From contig NZ_CP063808.1 in assembly GCF_018128905.1 (NCBI RefSeq), forward strand, positions 1,240,001 to 1,304,000: DNA of 64,000 nt, given 5' to 3'. Each line of letters opens with the position of its first letter. The first letter of the stretch is position 1. Both the position numbers and the translations under genes were made by a program. Below are positions 1 to 8,791 of this stretch, piece by piece. Source of the DNA: Streptomyces sp. A2-16. GTDB taxonomy: Bacteria; Actinomycetota; Actinomycetes; Streptomycetales; Streptomycetaceae. The notes under the pieces were generated by a model, which was given only the letters and a program-made list of their open reading frames with translations, ran no database searches and was not told the DNA's origin.

Positions 1-9
1 ATCGAGGAG

Positions 10-507
10 ATGCGCCACTACAAGCCGACGACCGTACGGGGGGCCGGCGCCTCGGTGCCCACCCTGTACGCGTGGGCCGGCGGCGCGGAGGCCTTCGCCC
101 GGCTGACCACGGTGTTCTACGAGAAGGTCCTGGCCGACGACGTCCTGGCCCCGGTGTTCGAGGGCCTGGCCCCCGAGCACGCCGAGCATGTCGCCCTGTG
201 GCTCGCGGAGGTCTTCGGAGGGCCGTCCGCCTACTCCGAGACACAGGGCGGGCACGGGCACATGGTCGCCAAGCACATGGGCCGCGGCATCACCGAGCCG
301 CAGCGCCGCCGCTGGGTCAACCTCATCCAGGACGCGGCCGACGAGGCGGGCCTGCCCACCGACGCGGAGTTCCGCTCGGCGTTCCTCGCCTACGTGGAGT
401 GGGGCACCCGGCTCGCGGTGTACTTCTCCGGCCCCGACGCGAAGCCGCCCGCCGAGCAGCCGGTGCCGAGGTGGAACTGGGGAGCCGCGCGGCCGTATCA
501 GGGCTGA
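10..507 (+). CDS. group II truncated haemoglobin-like protein
   Basis: A 165-residue haem-globin-type protein, probably binding O2 or NO in the cytoplasm. The globin fold spans about residues 20-135: the helix containing [15 protein letters not shown], the conserved GG..Y segment, an HMVAKHMG stretch that would supply the proximal histidine, and RRRWVNL in the G helix. The length suits a group II (TrHbO-like) globin with a short N-terminal extension and a Pro-rich tail. GAGGAG lies immediately upstream of the ATG; because the window begins here, a longer N-terminus cannot be excluded. It converges on, and overlaps by 10 nt, the XRE regulator gene. The globin family is clear; physiological role (NO detoxification, O2 delivery or redox sensing) is inference. 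Confidence 0.85.
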   Translation: MRHYKPTTVRGAGASVPTLYAWAGGAEAFARLTTVFYEKVLADDVLAPVFEGLAPEHAEHVALWLAEVFGGPSAYSETQGGHGHMVAKHMGRGITEPQRRRWVNLIQDAADEAGLPTDAEFRSAFLAYVEWGTRLAVYFSGPDAKPPAEQPVPRWNWGAARPYQG

Positions 508-1394
508 GGGCTCGCGTGGAACGCGTCCGTTCCCCAGCTGGACAGCAGTCGCAGGGCCTCCGCCGACGGGGAGCCCGGCTCCGCGTGGTAGGTGATCAGG
601 GCCTGCTCGGTGCCGTCGGACAGCGGGAACGACTCGAAGTTGAGGGTCAGTTCACCGACCAGGGGGTGACACAGCCGCTTGACGCCGTAGTTCTTCTCCT
701 TGACGTCGTGCATGGCCCACAGACGCCTGAACTCCTCGCTCTTGACGGAGAGTTCACCCACCAGGGCGGACAGGGCCGGGTCGTCGGGATGGCAGCCCGC
801 GTTCATGCGCAGATAGCTGACCATGTCGTACGCCTTCTGGTCCCACTCCACGAACAGGTCGCGGTACTCCGGCCTCAGGAACACCAGCCGGGCCCAGTTC
901 CGCTCCTGCACCGGCAGCTGCGACCAGTCCCCGAAGACCGCCGCCGCCATCCGGTTCCAGGCGAGGATGTCGGAGCGCCGCCCCGAGACGTACGCCGGGA
1001 CCTCGATGGAGTCCAGCAGCTGCCGCACGGCACCGCGCACCTGCTCGCTCCGCGCGGTCGCCTTCTTCTTCTGCTGCTTCGGCTTCGCCAGATGCATGAG
1101 GTGCGCGTGCTCGGCGTCGCTCAGCCGCAGCGCGCGGGAGATCGCGTCGAGGACCTCCGCCGAGACGTTCCGTCCGTTGCCCTGCTCCAGGCGCGTGTAG
1201 TACGCCACCGAGACGCCCGCCAGCTGCGCCAGCTCCTCGCGCCGCAGCCCGGGCACCCTGCGGTGCCGCCCGAAGTCCGGCAGCCCCACGTCCTCCGGCT
1301 TCAGCCGGGCCCGCCGGGTGCGCAGGAACTCGCTGAGCTCGGCACGCCGGTCCAGCGAGCCGCCTCCGGTCCGGTTCTCGGCCATGTCGTCCAT
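498..1394 (-). CDS. XRE-family regulator with MmyB-like ligand domain
   Basis: A 298-residue DNA-binding protein. An N-terminal helix-turn-helix (about residues 45-95, containing [23 protein letters not shown]) is followed by the C-terminal sensory domain of the MmyB-like class, recognisable by [13 protein letters not shown] and by the closing [13 protein letters not shown] stretch. In this family the C-terminal domain is a PAS-like fold that binds a small ligand. It is divergent from the zinc alcohol dehydrogenase gene across about 180 bp, the usual arrangement for an MmyB-type repressor and its target, so it may control that gene; this is inference. The ATG at 1394 is followed by an in-frame ATG three codons later, so the start is uncertain by a few residues. 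Confidence 0.88.
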   Translation of the reverse strand: MDDMAENRTGGGSLDRRAELSEFLRTRRARLKPEDVGLPDFGRHRRVPGLRREELAQLAGVSVAYYTRLEQGNGRNVSAEVLDAISRALRLSDAEHAHLMHLAKPKQQKKKATARSEQVRGAVRQLLDSIEVPAYVSGRRSDILAWNRMAAAVFGDWSQLPVQERNWARLVFLRPEYRDLFVEWDQKAYDMVSYLRMNAGCHPDDPALSALVGELSVKSEEFRRLWAMHDVKEKNYGVKRLCHPLVGELTLNFESFPLSDGTEQALITYHAEPGSPSAEALRLLSSWGTDAFHASPQP

Positions 1395-1577
1395 ACGTCA
1401 AGTATTCCTGGTCGTACGCACAGCATCCTGTCCCCGCCAGTAGTAGGACCGCCGGACGTACGCAGAGCCGTGGCCTGGGTGAATCCCCGTTCCTGGGGCA
1501 CGCTGGTGATCGTGCCCGGACGGATGGACAGACAGAAGGCAGCCGGGCACGGACCCCCCGCTAGGAGAAACCCCGGC

Positions 1578-2618
1578 ATGACCACTGTCGCCGCATACGC
1601 CGCACCCGCCGCCAAGGCACCCCTGGAGCGCACCACCATCGAGCGCCGCGCGGTCCGCGAGCACGACGTGCTGATCGACATCAAGTTCGCGGGCATCTGC
1701 CACTCCGACATCCACCAGGCCCGTGAGGGCTGGGGCGAGGCCATCTTCCCGATGGTCCCGGGCCACGAGATCGCGGGCATCGTCTCCGAGGTCGGCCCCG
1801 GTGTCACCAAGTACAAGGTCGGCGACCGTGTGGGCGTCGGCTGCCTCGTCGACTCCTGCCGTGAGTGCGACAACTGCAAGGCCGGCCTGGAGCAGCACTG
1901 CACCGGCGGCAACGTCGGCACGTACAACTCCGTCGGCAAGGACGGCGAGCCCACGTACGGCGGCTACTCCGAGAAGGTCGTCGTCGACGAGAACTTCGTC
2001 GTCCGCATCCCCGAGGGCCTGTCCCTCGACGAGGCCGCGCCGCTGCTGTGCGCCGGCATCACCACCTACTCCCCGCTCAAGCGCTGGGGCGCCGCCCCCG
2101 GCAAGAAGGTCGCCGTGATCGGCCTGGGCGGGCTCGGCCACATGGGCGTCAAGATCGCGCACGCGCTGGGCGCGGAGGTCACCGTCCTCTCCCAGTCGCT
2201 GCGCAAGAAGGACGACGGCCTCAAGCTGGGCGCCGACCACTACTACGCGACCAGCGACGAGAACACCTTCAAGGAGCTGGCCGGCTCCTTCGACCTCATC
2301 CTCTCCACGGTCTCGGCCCCGCTGGACTTCGGCGCCTACCTCGGCCTCCTCAAGGCCGGCGGCGCCCTGGTGAACGTCGGTGCCCCCGAGGAGCCGGTCT
2401 CCCTGAACCTCTTCTCCCTCATCGGCGGCAGCAAGACCCTCGCCGGTTCGGCGATCGGAGGCATCGCCGAGACCCAGGAGATGCTGGACTTCTGCGCGGA
2501 GCACGGCATCGGCGCCGAGATCGAGCTGATCGCCGCGGCGGAGGTCAACGAGGCGTACGAGCGGGTCGTCAACAGCGACGTGCGGTACCGGTTCGTGATC
2601 GACACGGCGACGATCTGA
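1578..2618 (+). CDS. zinc-dependent alcohol dehydrogenase (CAD/YahK type)
   Basis: A 346-residue medium-chain dehydrogenase that interconverts alcohols and aldehydes, probably with NADP(H). Visible motifs: catalytic zinc ligands in GICHSDIH and PGHEIAG, four structural-zinc cysteines in the [12 protein letters not shown]...HC segment, and the Rossmann glycine motif [11 protein letters not shown]. The pattern [12 protein letters not shown] with [13 protein letters not shown] is typical of the cinnamyl-alcohol/YahK aldehyde reductase branch. The ATG at 1578 is chosen because TAGGAGA lies 8-10 nt upstream and the translation then begins at the normal family N-terminus. It is divergent from the XRE regulator and followed by a strong terminator. 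Substrate is unknown; broad aldehyde detoxification is likely. Confidence 0.93.
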   Translation: MTTVAAYAAPAAKAPLERTTIERRAVREHDVLIDIKFAGICHSDIHQAREGWGEAIFPMVPGHEIAGIVSEVGPGVTKYKVGDRVGVGCLVDSCRECDNCKAGLEQHCTGGNVGTYNSVGKDGEPTYGGYSEKVVVDENFVVRIPEGLSLDEAAPLLCAGITTYSPLKRWGAAPGKKVAVIGLGGLGHMGVKIAHALGAEVTVLSQSLRKKDDGLKLGADHYYATSDENTFKELAGSFDLILSTVSAPLDFGAYLGLLKAGGALVNVGAPEEPVSLNLFSLIGGSKTLAGSAIGGIAETQEMLDFCAEHGIGAEIELIAAAEVNEAYERVVNSDVRYRFVIDTATI

Positions 2619-2635
2619 CACCCACCGCGTGAACG

Positions 2636-2667
2636 AAGGGCCCCGGTCTGATGCCGGGGCCCTTTCC
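2636..2667 (+). terminator. terminator after alcohol dehydrogenase
   Basis: A perfect 11-bp inverted repeat (2636-2646 with 2654-2664, 7-nt loop) has GC-rich arms beginning AAGGG and ending CCCTT, followed by a T. It lies 18 nt past the dehydrogenase stop codon and before the VOC gene, matching a factor-independent terminator. Confidence 0.85.
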
Positions 2668-2746
2668 GCGGACCGGGCGCCCTGGATCCACGCAGGGCTC
2701 CCCCCGACCGCTCGCGCAGTAGGGTCGGAAGGAGGAGGGCTTCACG

Positions 2747-3130
2747 ATGACCGTTCAGCTGAACCACACCATCGTCGCCGCACACGACAAGCACACCTCC
2801 GCCCGGTTTCTCGCCGACATCCTGGGCCTGAGCGTGAGCCCGCAGTACGGCCCCTTCATCCCGGTCGAGATCCCCAACGGCGTGACCCTCGACTTCATGG
2901 ACACGACCGACGAGATCACGCCCCAGCACTACGCGTTCCTCGTCTCCGAGGACGACTTCGACACGATCTTCGCCCGGGTCCGGGAGGCGGGGCTGATGTA
3001 CTGGGCGGATCCCTTCCACCACCGCCCCGGCGAGATCAACCACAACGACGGCGGCCGCGGCGCGTACTTCGACGACCCGGACGGTCATCGGCTGGAGATC
3101 CTGACCCGCCCCTACGGCAGCGGGGCCTGA
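2747..3130 (+). CDS. VOC superfamily (glyoxalase-fold) protein
   Basis: A 127-residue single vicinal-oxygen-chelate domain of two beta-alpha-beta-beta-beta modules. The first begins NHTIVAAHDKHTSARFLADILGL and the second ends with the characteristic FDDPDGHRLEILTRPY, where the final Glu would be a metal ligand and the His at the start of module 1 another. Such small proteins are metal-dependent dioxygenases, isomerases, glyoxalases or antibiotic-resistance proteins, and sequence alone does not decide. GGAAGGAGGAGGG gives a strong ribosome binding site ahead of the ATG. It lies alone after the dehydrogenase terminator and converges on a small unassigned gene. Confidence 0.85.
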   Translation: MTVQLNHTIVAAHDKHTSARFLADILGLSVSPQYGPFIPVEIPNGVTLDFMDTTDEITPQHYAFLVSEDDFDTIFARVREAGLMYWADPFHHRPGEINHNDGGRGAYFDDPDGHRLEILTRPYGSGA

Positions 3131-3160
3131 CGCGGCGTCCCGGAGGCGGTCCGGCCGGCC

Positions 3161-3469
3161 TCAGAGCAGGCTCTCGTCCCGGACGACCCAGCCCGCACCC
3201 AGCTCTCGACGCAACACCTCCAGTGCGCTGCCCGCCTGCTCCTTGAACCGCTGCAGCTCCTCCTCGGACCACGGCGAAGGATTCGGCGGATAATCCCAGT
3301 CGATCGACGACTGGTACCACTCGCTCAACCTGGCCAACTCGGCCCGTGTCTCCGGCTTGATCGGCAGGCGCGCCAACTCGCAGGGGCAGCCGTACGGACT
3401 GGCCGTGTCCTCCGGCCACAGCGGGGTGTCCACACCGGCCTCGAAGAAGAACCGCAGGTAGTGGGTCAT
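3161..3469 (-). CDS. hypothetical protein, 102 aa
   Basis: A 102-residue acidic soluble protein not recognised as a named family. It is rich in Trp, Pro and Glu (LSEWYQSSIDWDYPP, PWSEEELQRF) with no signal peptide or membrane segment, and ends in an amphipathic helix (RFKEQAGSALEVLRRELG). The ATG at 3469 has GGAAGGTGC upstream, a plausible ribosome binding site. The gene converges on the VOC gene and lies 70 nt downstream of, and co-directional with, the unassigned gene ending at 3543, so the two may form one transcript. Codon use is normal for the neighbourhood. Confidence 0.72.
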   Translation of the reverse strand: MTHYLRFFFEAGVDTPLWPEDTASPYGCPCELARLPIKPETRAELARLSEWYQSSIDWDYPPNPSPWSEEELQRFKEQAGSALEVLRRELGAGWVVRDESLL

Positions 3470-3542
3470 GGCGCACCTTCCCGTGGACGGTGATCGTGGA
3501 CTGGTGCGGGGCGTGCGGAGCCCGCGTCGGCGCCTCGGTGAA

Positions 3543-4136
3543 TCACCGGCTCGGCGCGCGGGTCCACAGGGTCACGTCGCTGCTCGTCGCGACGGCGAGG
3601 GTGCGGCCGGAAGGGGAGAAGCCGACGGCTCGGAGCTCGGAGCAGTCGGAGTGGAAAATGTGCCACCACCGTTCGCCGTGCGGATCGCTGTGGGGCATTC
3701 CGCTGCCCCGGGAGAGCAGCACACGCTCGTTCGGCCAGGCCGGGGCGACGACGTCCACGGACCAGCCGCCGGTGGCCGTGGTGTGGAGCCCGCCGCCGAA
3801 CAGCCCCGCGATGTGCACCCTGTGGCCGGCGACCGGTCCGAGGCCCGGGCAGGTCAGATCCGCGGTCGTGTCCGGCGTACTGCTCCCGGGATCGGGGTCC
3901 CGGTCCCGGGCGAGCCGCTCGCCGCTGACGGCGTCGAAGAGACCGTGACCGTCGTGCGAGACGACCATCAGCAGGTCGTCGCCGCTGTCGGGGTGCGTCG
4001 CGAAGCCGATGCCGAGCAGTCCGCCGACGGCGGCGCAGCTCTCGAACACCGGCCGCCAGGGAGCGGGCGCGGCCACCACGGGCACCGCGAGCAACCGGTC
4101 ACGCAGGGTCTGCTGATACGGCGAGAGTGCTGTCAC
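3543..4136 (-). CDS. hypothetical protein, 197 aa
   Basis: A soluble protein of about 197 residues with no signal peptide. The sequence is beta-rich and contains elements reminiscent of WD40 or beta-propeller blades (LLMVVSHDGHGLFDAVSGERL and ELRAVGFSPSGRTLAVATSSDVTLW), but too few for a full propeller, so no family is assigned. The GTG at 4136 (protein starting VTALSPYQQTL) is preferred because the frame upstream runs into the divergent msrA promoter and has no plausible codon use; a longer frame reaching 4406 would overlap msrA. The ribosome binding site (GGCGGG) is weak, so the start is tentative. It is probably co-transcribed with the small gene at 3161-3469. Confidence 0.62.
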   Translation of the reverse strand: MTALSPYQQTLRDRLLAVPVVAAPAPWRPVFESCAAVGGLLGIGFATHPDSGDDLLMVVSHDGHGLFDAVSGERLARDRDPDPGSSTPDTTADLTCPGLGPVAGHRVHIAGLFGGGLHTTATGGWSVDVVAPAWPNERVLLSRGSGMPHSDPHGERWWHIFHSDCSELRAVGFSPSGRTLAVATSSDVTLWTRAPSR

Positions 4137-4299
4137 CCCGCCATGATCGCCTGTCCGCCCGCCAGGGGACGCGCCCGGTCGGGCGGCCCGGAATCGTCCG
4201 GAGCGCTCGTGCGTTGAGGGGGGTGGGCGCAGAATGCCGGTGATGTGTGAGCACAGTGGCCCGCCCGAGTGACCGAGCCGACAGATTGGGAGGGCCGTA

Positions 4300-4812
4300 A
4301 TGGCCGCGCAGACACAGAGGGCCGTGCTGGCGGGCGGATGCTTCTGGGGGATGGAGGAGCTGATCCGTCGCCTTCCGGGCGTGACGGCGACCCGTGTGGG
4401 ATACACCGGCGGTGACGTGCCGAACGCGACCTACCGCAACCACGGCACGCACGCGGAGGCCATCGAGATCCTCTACGACCCCGAGCAGACCGACTACCGC
4501 GCGCTCCTGGAGTTCTTCTTCCAGATCCACGACCCGAGCACCAAGAACCGCCAGGGCAACGACATCGGCCTCAGCTACCGCTCCGCGATCTACTACGTGG
4601 ACGACGAGCAGAAGCGGATCGCCGAGGACACCATCGCGGACGTGGACGCCTCCGGCCTGTGGCCCGGCAAGGTCGTCACCGAGGTGGAGCCGGTCGGCCC
4701 CTTCTGGGAGGCCGAGCCCGAGCACCAGGACTACCTCCAGCGCTACCCGGACGGCTACACCTGCCACTTCCCGCGCCCGGGATGGCGGCTGCCCGCCCGC
4801 ACCGAGGGCTGA
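4300..4812 (+). CDS. msrA: peptide-methionine (S)-S-oxide reductase MsrA
   Basis: A 170-residue cytoplasmic repair enzyme that reduces the S epimer of methionine sulfoxide in proteins and free methionine. The signature GGCFWGMEE carries the catalytic Cys at about residue 14; GYTGG, the [13 protein letters not shown] segment and the FFQIHDPS loop are all typical. Length matches the family. The ATG at 4300 has GGGAGGGCCGTA upstream. It stands alone, divergent from the 197-aa gene and convergent with the secreted protein gene at 4929, from which it is separated by a bidirectional terminator. Confidence 0.96.
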   Translation: MAAQTQRAVLAGGCFWGMEELIRRLPGVTATRVGYTGGDVPNATYRNHGTHAEAIEILYDPEQTDYRALLEFFFQIHDPSTKNRQGNDIGLSYRSAIYYVDDEQKRIAEDTIADVDASGLWPGKVVTEVEPVGPFWEAEPEHQDYLQRYPDGYTCHFPRPGWRLPARTEG

Positions 4813-4889
4813 CCGGCGGAGCAGCGCAGGCTCCGCAGAGCTGAAGGGTTCGTCCCCGTGACGCACCCCGCTCCGGTTCCGGACATGAA

Positions 4890-4914
4890 GGTGCGCCCCT
4901 CGCCGGGGCGCACC
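4890..4914. terminator. bidirectional terminator between convergent genes
   Basis: A perfect 10-bp inverted repeat, GGTGCGCCCC with GGGGCGCACC around a 5-nt loop, lies in the 116-bp gap between msrA and the convergent secreted-protein gene. The symmetric position suggests it serves both; there is no clear T-tract, which is common in Streptomyces. Confidence 0.7.
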
Positions 4915-4928
4915 CGTCATCTGCCCGC

Positions 4929-5870
4929 CTACCGGGTGCCGTTCGCGGCGAAGGTCCACACGGCACGGCTGCCGGGGCCGACGGTGAGGGTCGAGTGACC
5001 GATCCGCTCCACGTGCCGGTCCTTCACAGGCCGGTTGAGTGACATGTCGACCCGCTGCAGGCCCGCCCGCTCGCGCGGGACGACGTCGAACCGGATCGCG
5101 GTGCCGCCCCCCTGCGCGACGACTCCACCGCCCGCCACGCCCTTGACGGCGAACCCGCCGGCCCGCAGCAGCGGCACTGTGTCGGCCAGGTCACCCTCGG
5201 TGACCGCGACGCGGATGGACGTCACGTCACGCATCAGGTGGGTGCTGTAGTCGTCGGACAGCACGCGTTCCCTGCCGACGTCACCGGGGAAACTCGGCGG
5301 CTCGGTCTTGCTGCGGGGATCGGCGAAGTACTCCGGCCGGTACTCCATCGCCCACGCGTTGAAGGCGTCGTACTCGGTGGCGGTGAGGACGGCGTCGAAC
5401 CACGGCACGGGCACACCGTCACCGAAGTCCCGCGTCTGGAGGAAGTCGATGGGGGTGACCCCTTCGTTCCTCAGCCGCTCGGTGACCGTCGCCAGGTCGC
5501 CGTCCCGTTCCGTCGACAGGCCCAGCCCCGCGGAGCCCAGGGTGCCGTCCGGGCCGGAGATGTCCCCGACTCCGAACAGTTCCAAGTAGGTCTCGCGGCC
5601 CATCAGGTAGCGGCCGGTCCAGGTCTGCCCGCCGGTGCCGGTCGTGGTGCGGACCAGGAAGTTGGCGAAGTCCTTCAGGTAGTCGGAGTGTTCGATGGCG
5701 TCGGCGGTCTCCCGGTCGAGCACCCCGTAGGAGTGGTTGTAGAACAACAACTGCCGGTCGGACGAGGACCGGCTCCCCTCGGCCTGTGCCGTTCCCACGG
5801 CGCCCCCGATCGCTGCGGCGAGGGCCGCGACGAGCACGACGATCATCCGTAATATCCGCTGTATCCCCAT
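4929..5870 (-). CDS. secreted protein, probable DUF5829 family
   Basis: A 313-residue exported protein. The N-terminus has basic residues, a hydrophobic core (IVVLVAALAAAIGGAVG) and a TAQA signal-peptidase I site near residue 30. The mature part begins around the LLFYNHSYGVLD motif, followed by YLMGRETYLELFG and a C-terminal beta-rich region ending in SRAVWTFAANG. From memory this pattern matches the uncharacterised Streptomyces DUF5829 proteins; the function of that family is unknown. The ATG at 5870 gives a complete signal peptide. It converges on msrA, and the gene at 6034 is co-directional upstream with a 160-bp gap, so it probably has its own promoter. Confidence 0.75.
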   Translation of the reverse strand: MGIQRILRMIVVLVAALAAAIGGAVGTAQAEGSRSSSDRQLLFYNHSYGVLDRETADAIEHSDYLKDFANFLVRTTTGTGGQTWTGRYLMGRETYLELFGVGDISGPDGTLGSAGLGLSTERDGDLATVTERLRNEGVTPIDFLQTRDFGDGVPVPWFDAVLTATEYDAFNAWAMEYRPEYFADPRSKTEPPSFPGDVGRERVLSDDYSTHLMRDVTSIRVAVTEGDLADTVPLLRAGGFAVKGVAGGGVVAQGGGTAIRFDVVPRERAGLQRVDMSLNRPVKDRHVERIGHSTLTVGPGSRAVWTFAANGTR

Positions 5871-6033
5871 GCGGGCGATCGTAGGTCGGGGAGGCGACGA
5901 CCGCGGTTCCTTTCCAACGAGGTCGAAGTGCTTGCCACCCGGCGTGCGGCGGGGTGTCGTGCCGCCCCGAGAGCCACGGGATACGGCCGACCGCCGAGCC
6001 GACCCCGGACACCCTCGGACGACGTCCGGTCGA

Positions 6034-7152
6034 TCACTGCGTCAGCGTCGCCGGGCTTCCGCCGTTCGCCTCGTATCCCGCGACCGCCAGCGCCCGGTAT
6101 ATCGCGAACTCCGCGGCCGGATCGGCGGACAGAGTCCAGGGCAGGGCACCGACATGGCCGTCGATGTGCACCAGCTGGCTCATGGCCTCCGCCCAGCGCT
6201 CGCCGCGCACCAGGAAGAAGACCAGCAGATGGCGGACGTGGGCCAGCATCGGGTCGTCGGCGCGGGCCGAGTGCACGGCGTGCAGCGCGCCGTGGATCGC
6301 CTTGGTCACGACCTCGCTCCGGTAGAAACCGCTGACCAGGTTCACCTCGGGCAGATGCTCGAAGACCGCGAACAACGGCATCGCCGCGAGGAGCGAACCG
6401 CGCGGGGCCCGGGCGGCCGCCGCCTCCGCGAAGCTGTACGCCAGCTCCCGCGAGCCGTGCCACTTCTCGCACCAGTAGTGCAGCGCGGCCAGATGCGCCC
6501 CCATGTGGTTCGGCGCGCGGTCCAGGATCTTCAGCCACAGCTGCTCGAACTCCGACTGGGAATAGGCCAGTCCGCGTGCGACGGAGAGCTCGACGATGTA
6601 CGGGACCGGGTCGCCCGGGGCCAGCAGCGCCGCTTGGCCGCAGGCCGCCTTCGCCTCCTCCATGATGATCCGGAACTCGTCCGTGCCCGGCGTCGACGTG
6701 CGCCACGCCTGCTGCACCAGGAACTCCGCGTGCACGGCCGCGCCGCCCGCGTCCTTGGGCTGCTCGGTCCGCCACACCCGCAGCCACTGCCCGCCCGGCG
6801 CCTCGGAGACCCCGCCCGGCCGCTGCTGCAGTTCCAGCGAGGCGGCCCCGGCGAATGCCTGCACGCGCTGCCAGCGCCGCTCGCCCTCGCGCTCGGTGCC
6901 GGAGAGGAGCTGGGAGGCCGCCTTGTAGTCCTGCGTGCGCTGCACCAGGTCCAGGACGTCCAGCAGGTCCTGGTCGGGGCCGGGCATGCGGATGTCCAGC
7001 TCCTCCTGCCGCACGAAGCCGTAGTCCGCCGGGTCCGCGGCGTCCGGGTGGCCCGCCGGGACCTGCTCGATCCCGCCCCGCCTGCGCCGCAGGAACGGGA
7101 GCAGCACGAAGCTCAGCAGGACCGCCGCCATCAGGACCCAGAGAATCTCCAT
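6034..7152 (-). CDS. membrane-anchored hypothetical protein, 372 aa
   Basis: An N-terminal transmembrane anchor (residues 1-20, ILWVLMAAVLLSFVLLPFL) is followed by a stop-transfer RRRRGG, so the large C-terminal domain faces the cytoplasm. The soluble part is helical and TPR-like in texture (DQDLLDVLDLVQRTQDYKAASQLL and later Ala/Leu/Trp-spaced helices), suggesting a solenoid scaffold; a DUF4034-like assignment is possible but not proven. The ATG at 7152 begins directly at the hydrophobic segment. It is divergent from metB across a 194-bp region carrying short tandem repeats. No enzymatic motif is seen. Confidence 0.72.
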   Translation of the reverse strand: MEILWVLMAAVLLSFVLLPFLRRRRGGIEQVPAGHPDAADPADYGFVRQEELDIRMPGPDQDLLDVLDLVQRTQDYKAASQLLSGTEREGERRWQRVQAFAGAASLELQQRPGGVSEAPGGQWLRVWRTEQPKDAGGAAVHAEFLVQQAWRTSTPGTDEFRIIMEEAKAACGQAALLAPGDPVPYIVELSVARGLAYSQSEFEQLWLKILDRAPNHMGAHLAALHYWCEKWHGSRELAYSFAEAAAARAPRGSLLAAMPLFAVFEHLPEVNLVSGFYRSEVVTKAIHGALHAVHSARADDPMLAHVRHLLVFFLVRGERWAEAMSQLVHIDGHVGALPWTLSADPAAEFAIYRALAVAGYEANGGSPATLTQ

Positions 7153-7201
7153 GCCCCAAGAGTTCCAGACGCCGCCGACAATTGCCCAACCCGGTCCGCG
7201 C

Positions 7202-7284
7202 CCTGTGGAAAACTCCCCGGGCCGGCCCGGAATCCTGGGGAAAACTCACCGGGACCGGCCCGAACGCCTGGGGAAAACCCTGCC
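7202..7284. repeat. three imperfect ~32-bp tandem repeats upstream of metB
   Basis: Units start at 7202, 7234 and 7267. Each opens with CCTGKGGAAAAC, and the first two continue with ACTC.CCGGG.CCGGCCCG; the third is truncated. They fill the divergent intergenic region between metB and the membrane-protein gene and could be a regulator's binding array or replication slippage. Confidence 0.6.
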
Positions 7285-7346
7285 GTACGGCCCTGCGGAG
7301 CCCGCCGTCCGCCATCGGCCCGTCGGGCGGACTACCCTCGGAGCCC

Positions 7347-8504
7347 ATGAGCGACAGGCACATCAGTCAGCACTTCGAGACCCTCGCGATCCACGCGGGC
7401 AACACCGCGGACCCCCTCACCGGCGCGGTGGTCCCGCCGATCTACCAGGTCTCGACCTACAAGCAGGACGGCGTGGGCGGTCTGCGCGGCGGCTACGAGT
7501 ACAGCCGCAGCGCCAACCCGACCCGCACCGCCCTGGAGGAGAACCTCGCCGCCCTCGAAGGCGGCCGCCGGGGCCTCGCGTTCGCGTCCGGACTGGCGGC
7601 CGAGGACTGCCTGCTGCGTACGCTGCTCAGCCCCGGCGACCACGTGGTCATCCCCAACGACGCGTACGGCGGCACGTTCCGCCTCTTCGCGAAGGTCGTC
7701 GCCCGCTGGGGCGTCGAGTGGTCGGTCGCCGACACCAGCGACCCGGCCGCCGTAAGGGCCGCCATCACCCCGAAGACCAAGGTCGTGTGGGTGGAGACCC
7801 CCTCCAACCCGCTGCTCGGCATCACCGACATCGCCGCCGTCGCCCAGGTCTCCCGGGACGCGGGCGCGAGGCTCGTCGTCGACAACACCTTCGCCACGCC
7901 CTACCTGCAGCAGCCGCTGTCGCTGGGCGCCGATGTCGTCGTGCACTCCCTGACCAAGTACATGGGCGGCCACTCCGACGTCGTGGGCGGCGCCCTGGTC
8001 ACCGCCGACGAGACGCTCGGCGAGGAGCTGGCGTACCACCAGAACGCGATGGGCGCGGTCGCCGGGCCCTTCGACTCCTGGCTGGTGCTGCGCGGCGCCA
8101 AGACGCTGTCGGTGCGCATGGACCGGCACAGCGAGAACGCCACGAAGATCGCCGACATGCTGACCCGGCACGCGCGCGTGACGCAGGTGCTCTACCCCGG
8201 CCTGGAGGACCACCCCGGCCACGAGGTCGCGGCGAAGCAGATGCGGTCCTTCGGCGGCATGGTCTCCTTCCGCGTGGAAGGCGGCGAGGAGGCGGCCGTC
8301 GAGGTCTGCAACCGCGCCAGGATCTTCACACTGGGGGAGTCCCTGGGCGGCGTCGAGTCGCTGATCGAGCACCCCGGCCGGATGACCCACGCGTCCGTGG
8401 CGGGCTCGGCCCTGGAGGTCCCCGCCGACCTCGTTCGCCTGTCCGTGGGCATCGAGAACGTCGACGACCTGCTGGAGGACCTCCAGCAGGCGCTGGCCGG
8501 CTAG
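7347..8504 (+). CDS. metB: cystathionine gamma-synthase
   Basis: A 385-residue PLP enzyme of the Cys/Met metabolism family, condensing an O-acylated homoserine with cysteine to cystathionine, or with related gamma-elimination activity. Motifs: YSRSANPTR near the N-terminus, the substrate loop SGLAAEDC, PLP-contacting VVDNTFATPYLQQP, and the Schiff-base lysine at about residue 204 in HSLTKYMGGHSD. The C-terminal SLGGVESLIEHPGRMTHAS is diagnostic of the family. MetB is more likely than cystathionine gamma-lyase by its close match to actinobacterial cystathionine gamma-synthases, but the two cannot be fully separated by reading. The ATG at 7347 follows GGAGCCC. It converges with the small membrane protein gene. 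Confidence 0.88.
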   Translation: MSDRHISQHFETLAIHAGNTADPLTGAVVPPIYQVSTYKQDGVGGLRGGYEYSRSANPTRTALEENLAALEGGRRGLAFASGLAAEDCLLRTLLSPGDHVVIPNDAYGGTFRLFAKVVARWGVEWSVADTSDPAAVRAAITPKTKVVWVETPSNPLLGITDIAAVAQVSRDAGARLVVDNTFATPYLQQPLSLGADVVVHSLTKYMGGHSDVVGGALVTADETLGEELAYHQNAMGAVAGPFDSWLVLRGAKTLSVRMDRHSENATKIADMLTRHARVTQVLYPGLEDHPGHEVAAKQMRSFGGMVSFRVEGGEEAAVEVCNRARIFTLGESLGGVESLIEHPGRMTHASVAGSALEVPADLVRLSVGIENVDDLLEDLQQALAG

Positions 8505-8514
8505 CGGGACCGGC

Positions 8515-8763
8515 TCACCAGCCCGTCATCGGTGGAGTCGTCGTGGACGGCGGCTCCGCCCACGGGCGCGCGGTCAGCGCCCACACCACGAAAGCCACAC
8601 TCGCGGCGAACAGCACCAGCCACATGAGCCGGCGCGCCGCCACCCTGCGCCGCAGCATGCGCGACCCGCGCCGTACGGCGTCCCCGTACAGGTCCGCGGG
8701 CACCTGCGGCGACACCCGCTCCATGAGCTGTCGCACGGCCGCCTCGCGCTGGGTCCGGTTCAC
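8515..8763 (-). CDS. small single-pass membrane protein
   Basis: About 82 residues: a basic amphipathic N-terminal half (NRTQREAAVRQLMERVSP, then RRGSRMLRRRVAARR), one transmembrane helix (LMWLVLFAASVAFVVWAL) and a short Pro/Thr-rich outer tail. Two in-frame GTGs exist; the one at 8763 is chosen because GGGAGG lies 5 nt before it, whereas the codon at 8769 overlaps that ribosome binding site. It begins 28 nt after the sigma-factor-like gene and is surely co-transcribed with it, which raises the possibility that it is a minimal membrane anchor or anti-sigma partner, though it has no recognisable anti-sigma domain. Confidence 0.68.
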   Translation of the reverse strand: MNRTQREAAVRQLMERVSPQVPADLYGDAVRRGSRMLRRRVAARRLMWLVLFAASVAFVVWALTARPWAEPPSTTTPPMTGW

Positions 8764-8791
8764 GCGCACCTCCCGGGGCGGGCCGCCCCTG

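Noticed and set aside
4099..4959. Minus-strand frame over msrA.
   Set aside because: msrA is unmistakable, and the opposing translation shows no family.
7202..7284. CTGTGGAAAAC repeats as DnaA boxes/replication origin.
   Set aside because: They do not match the Streptomyces DnaA-box consensus (TTGTCCACA) and are too few; no dnaA or dnaN nearby.
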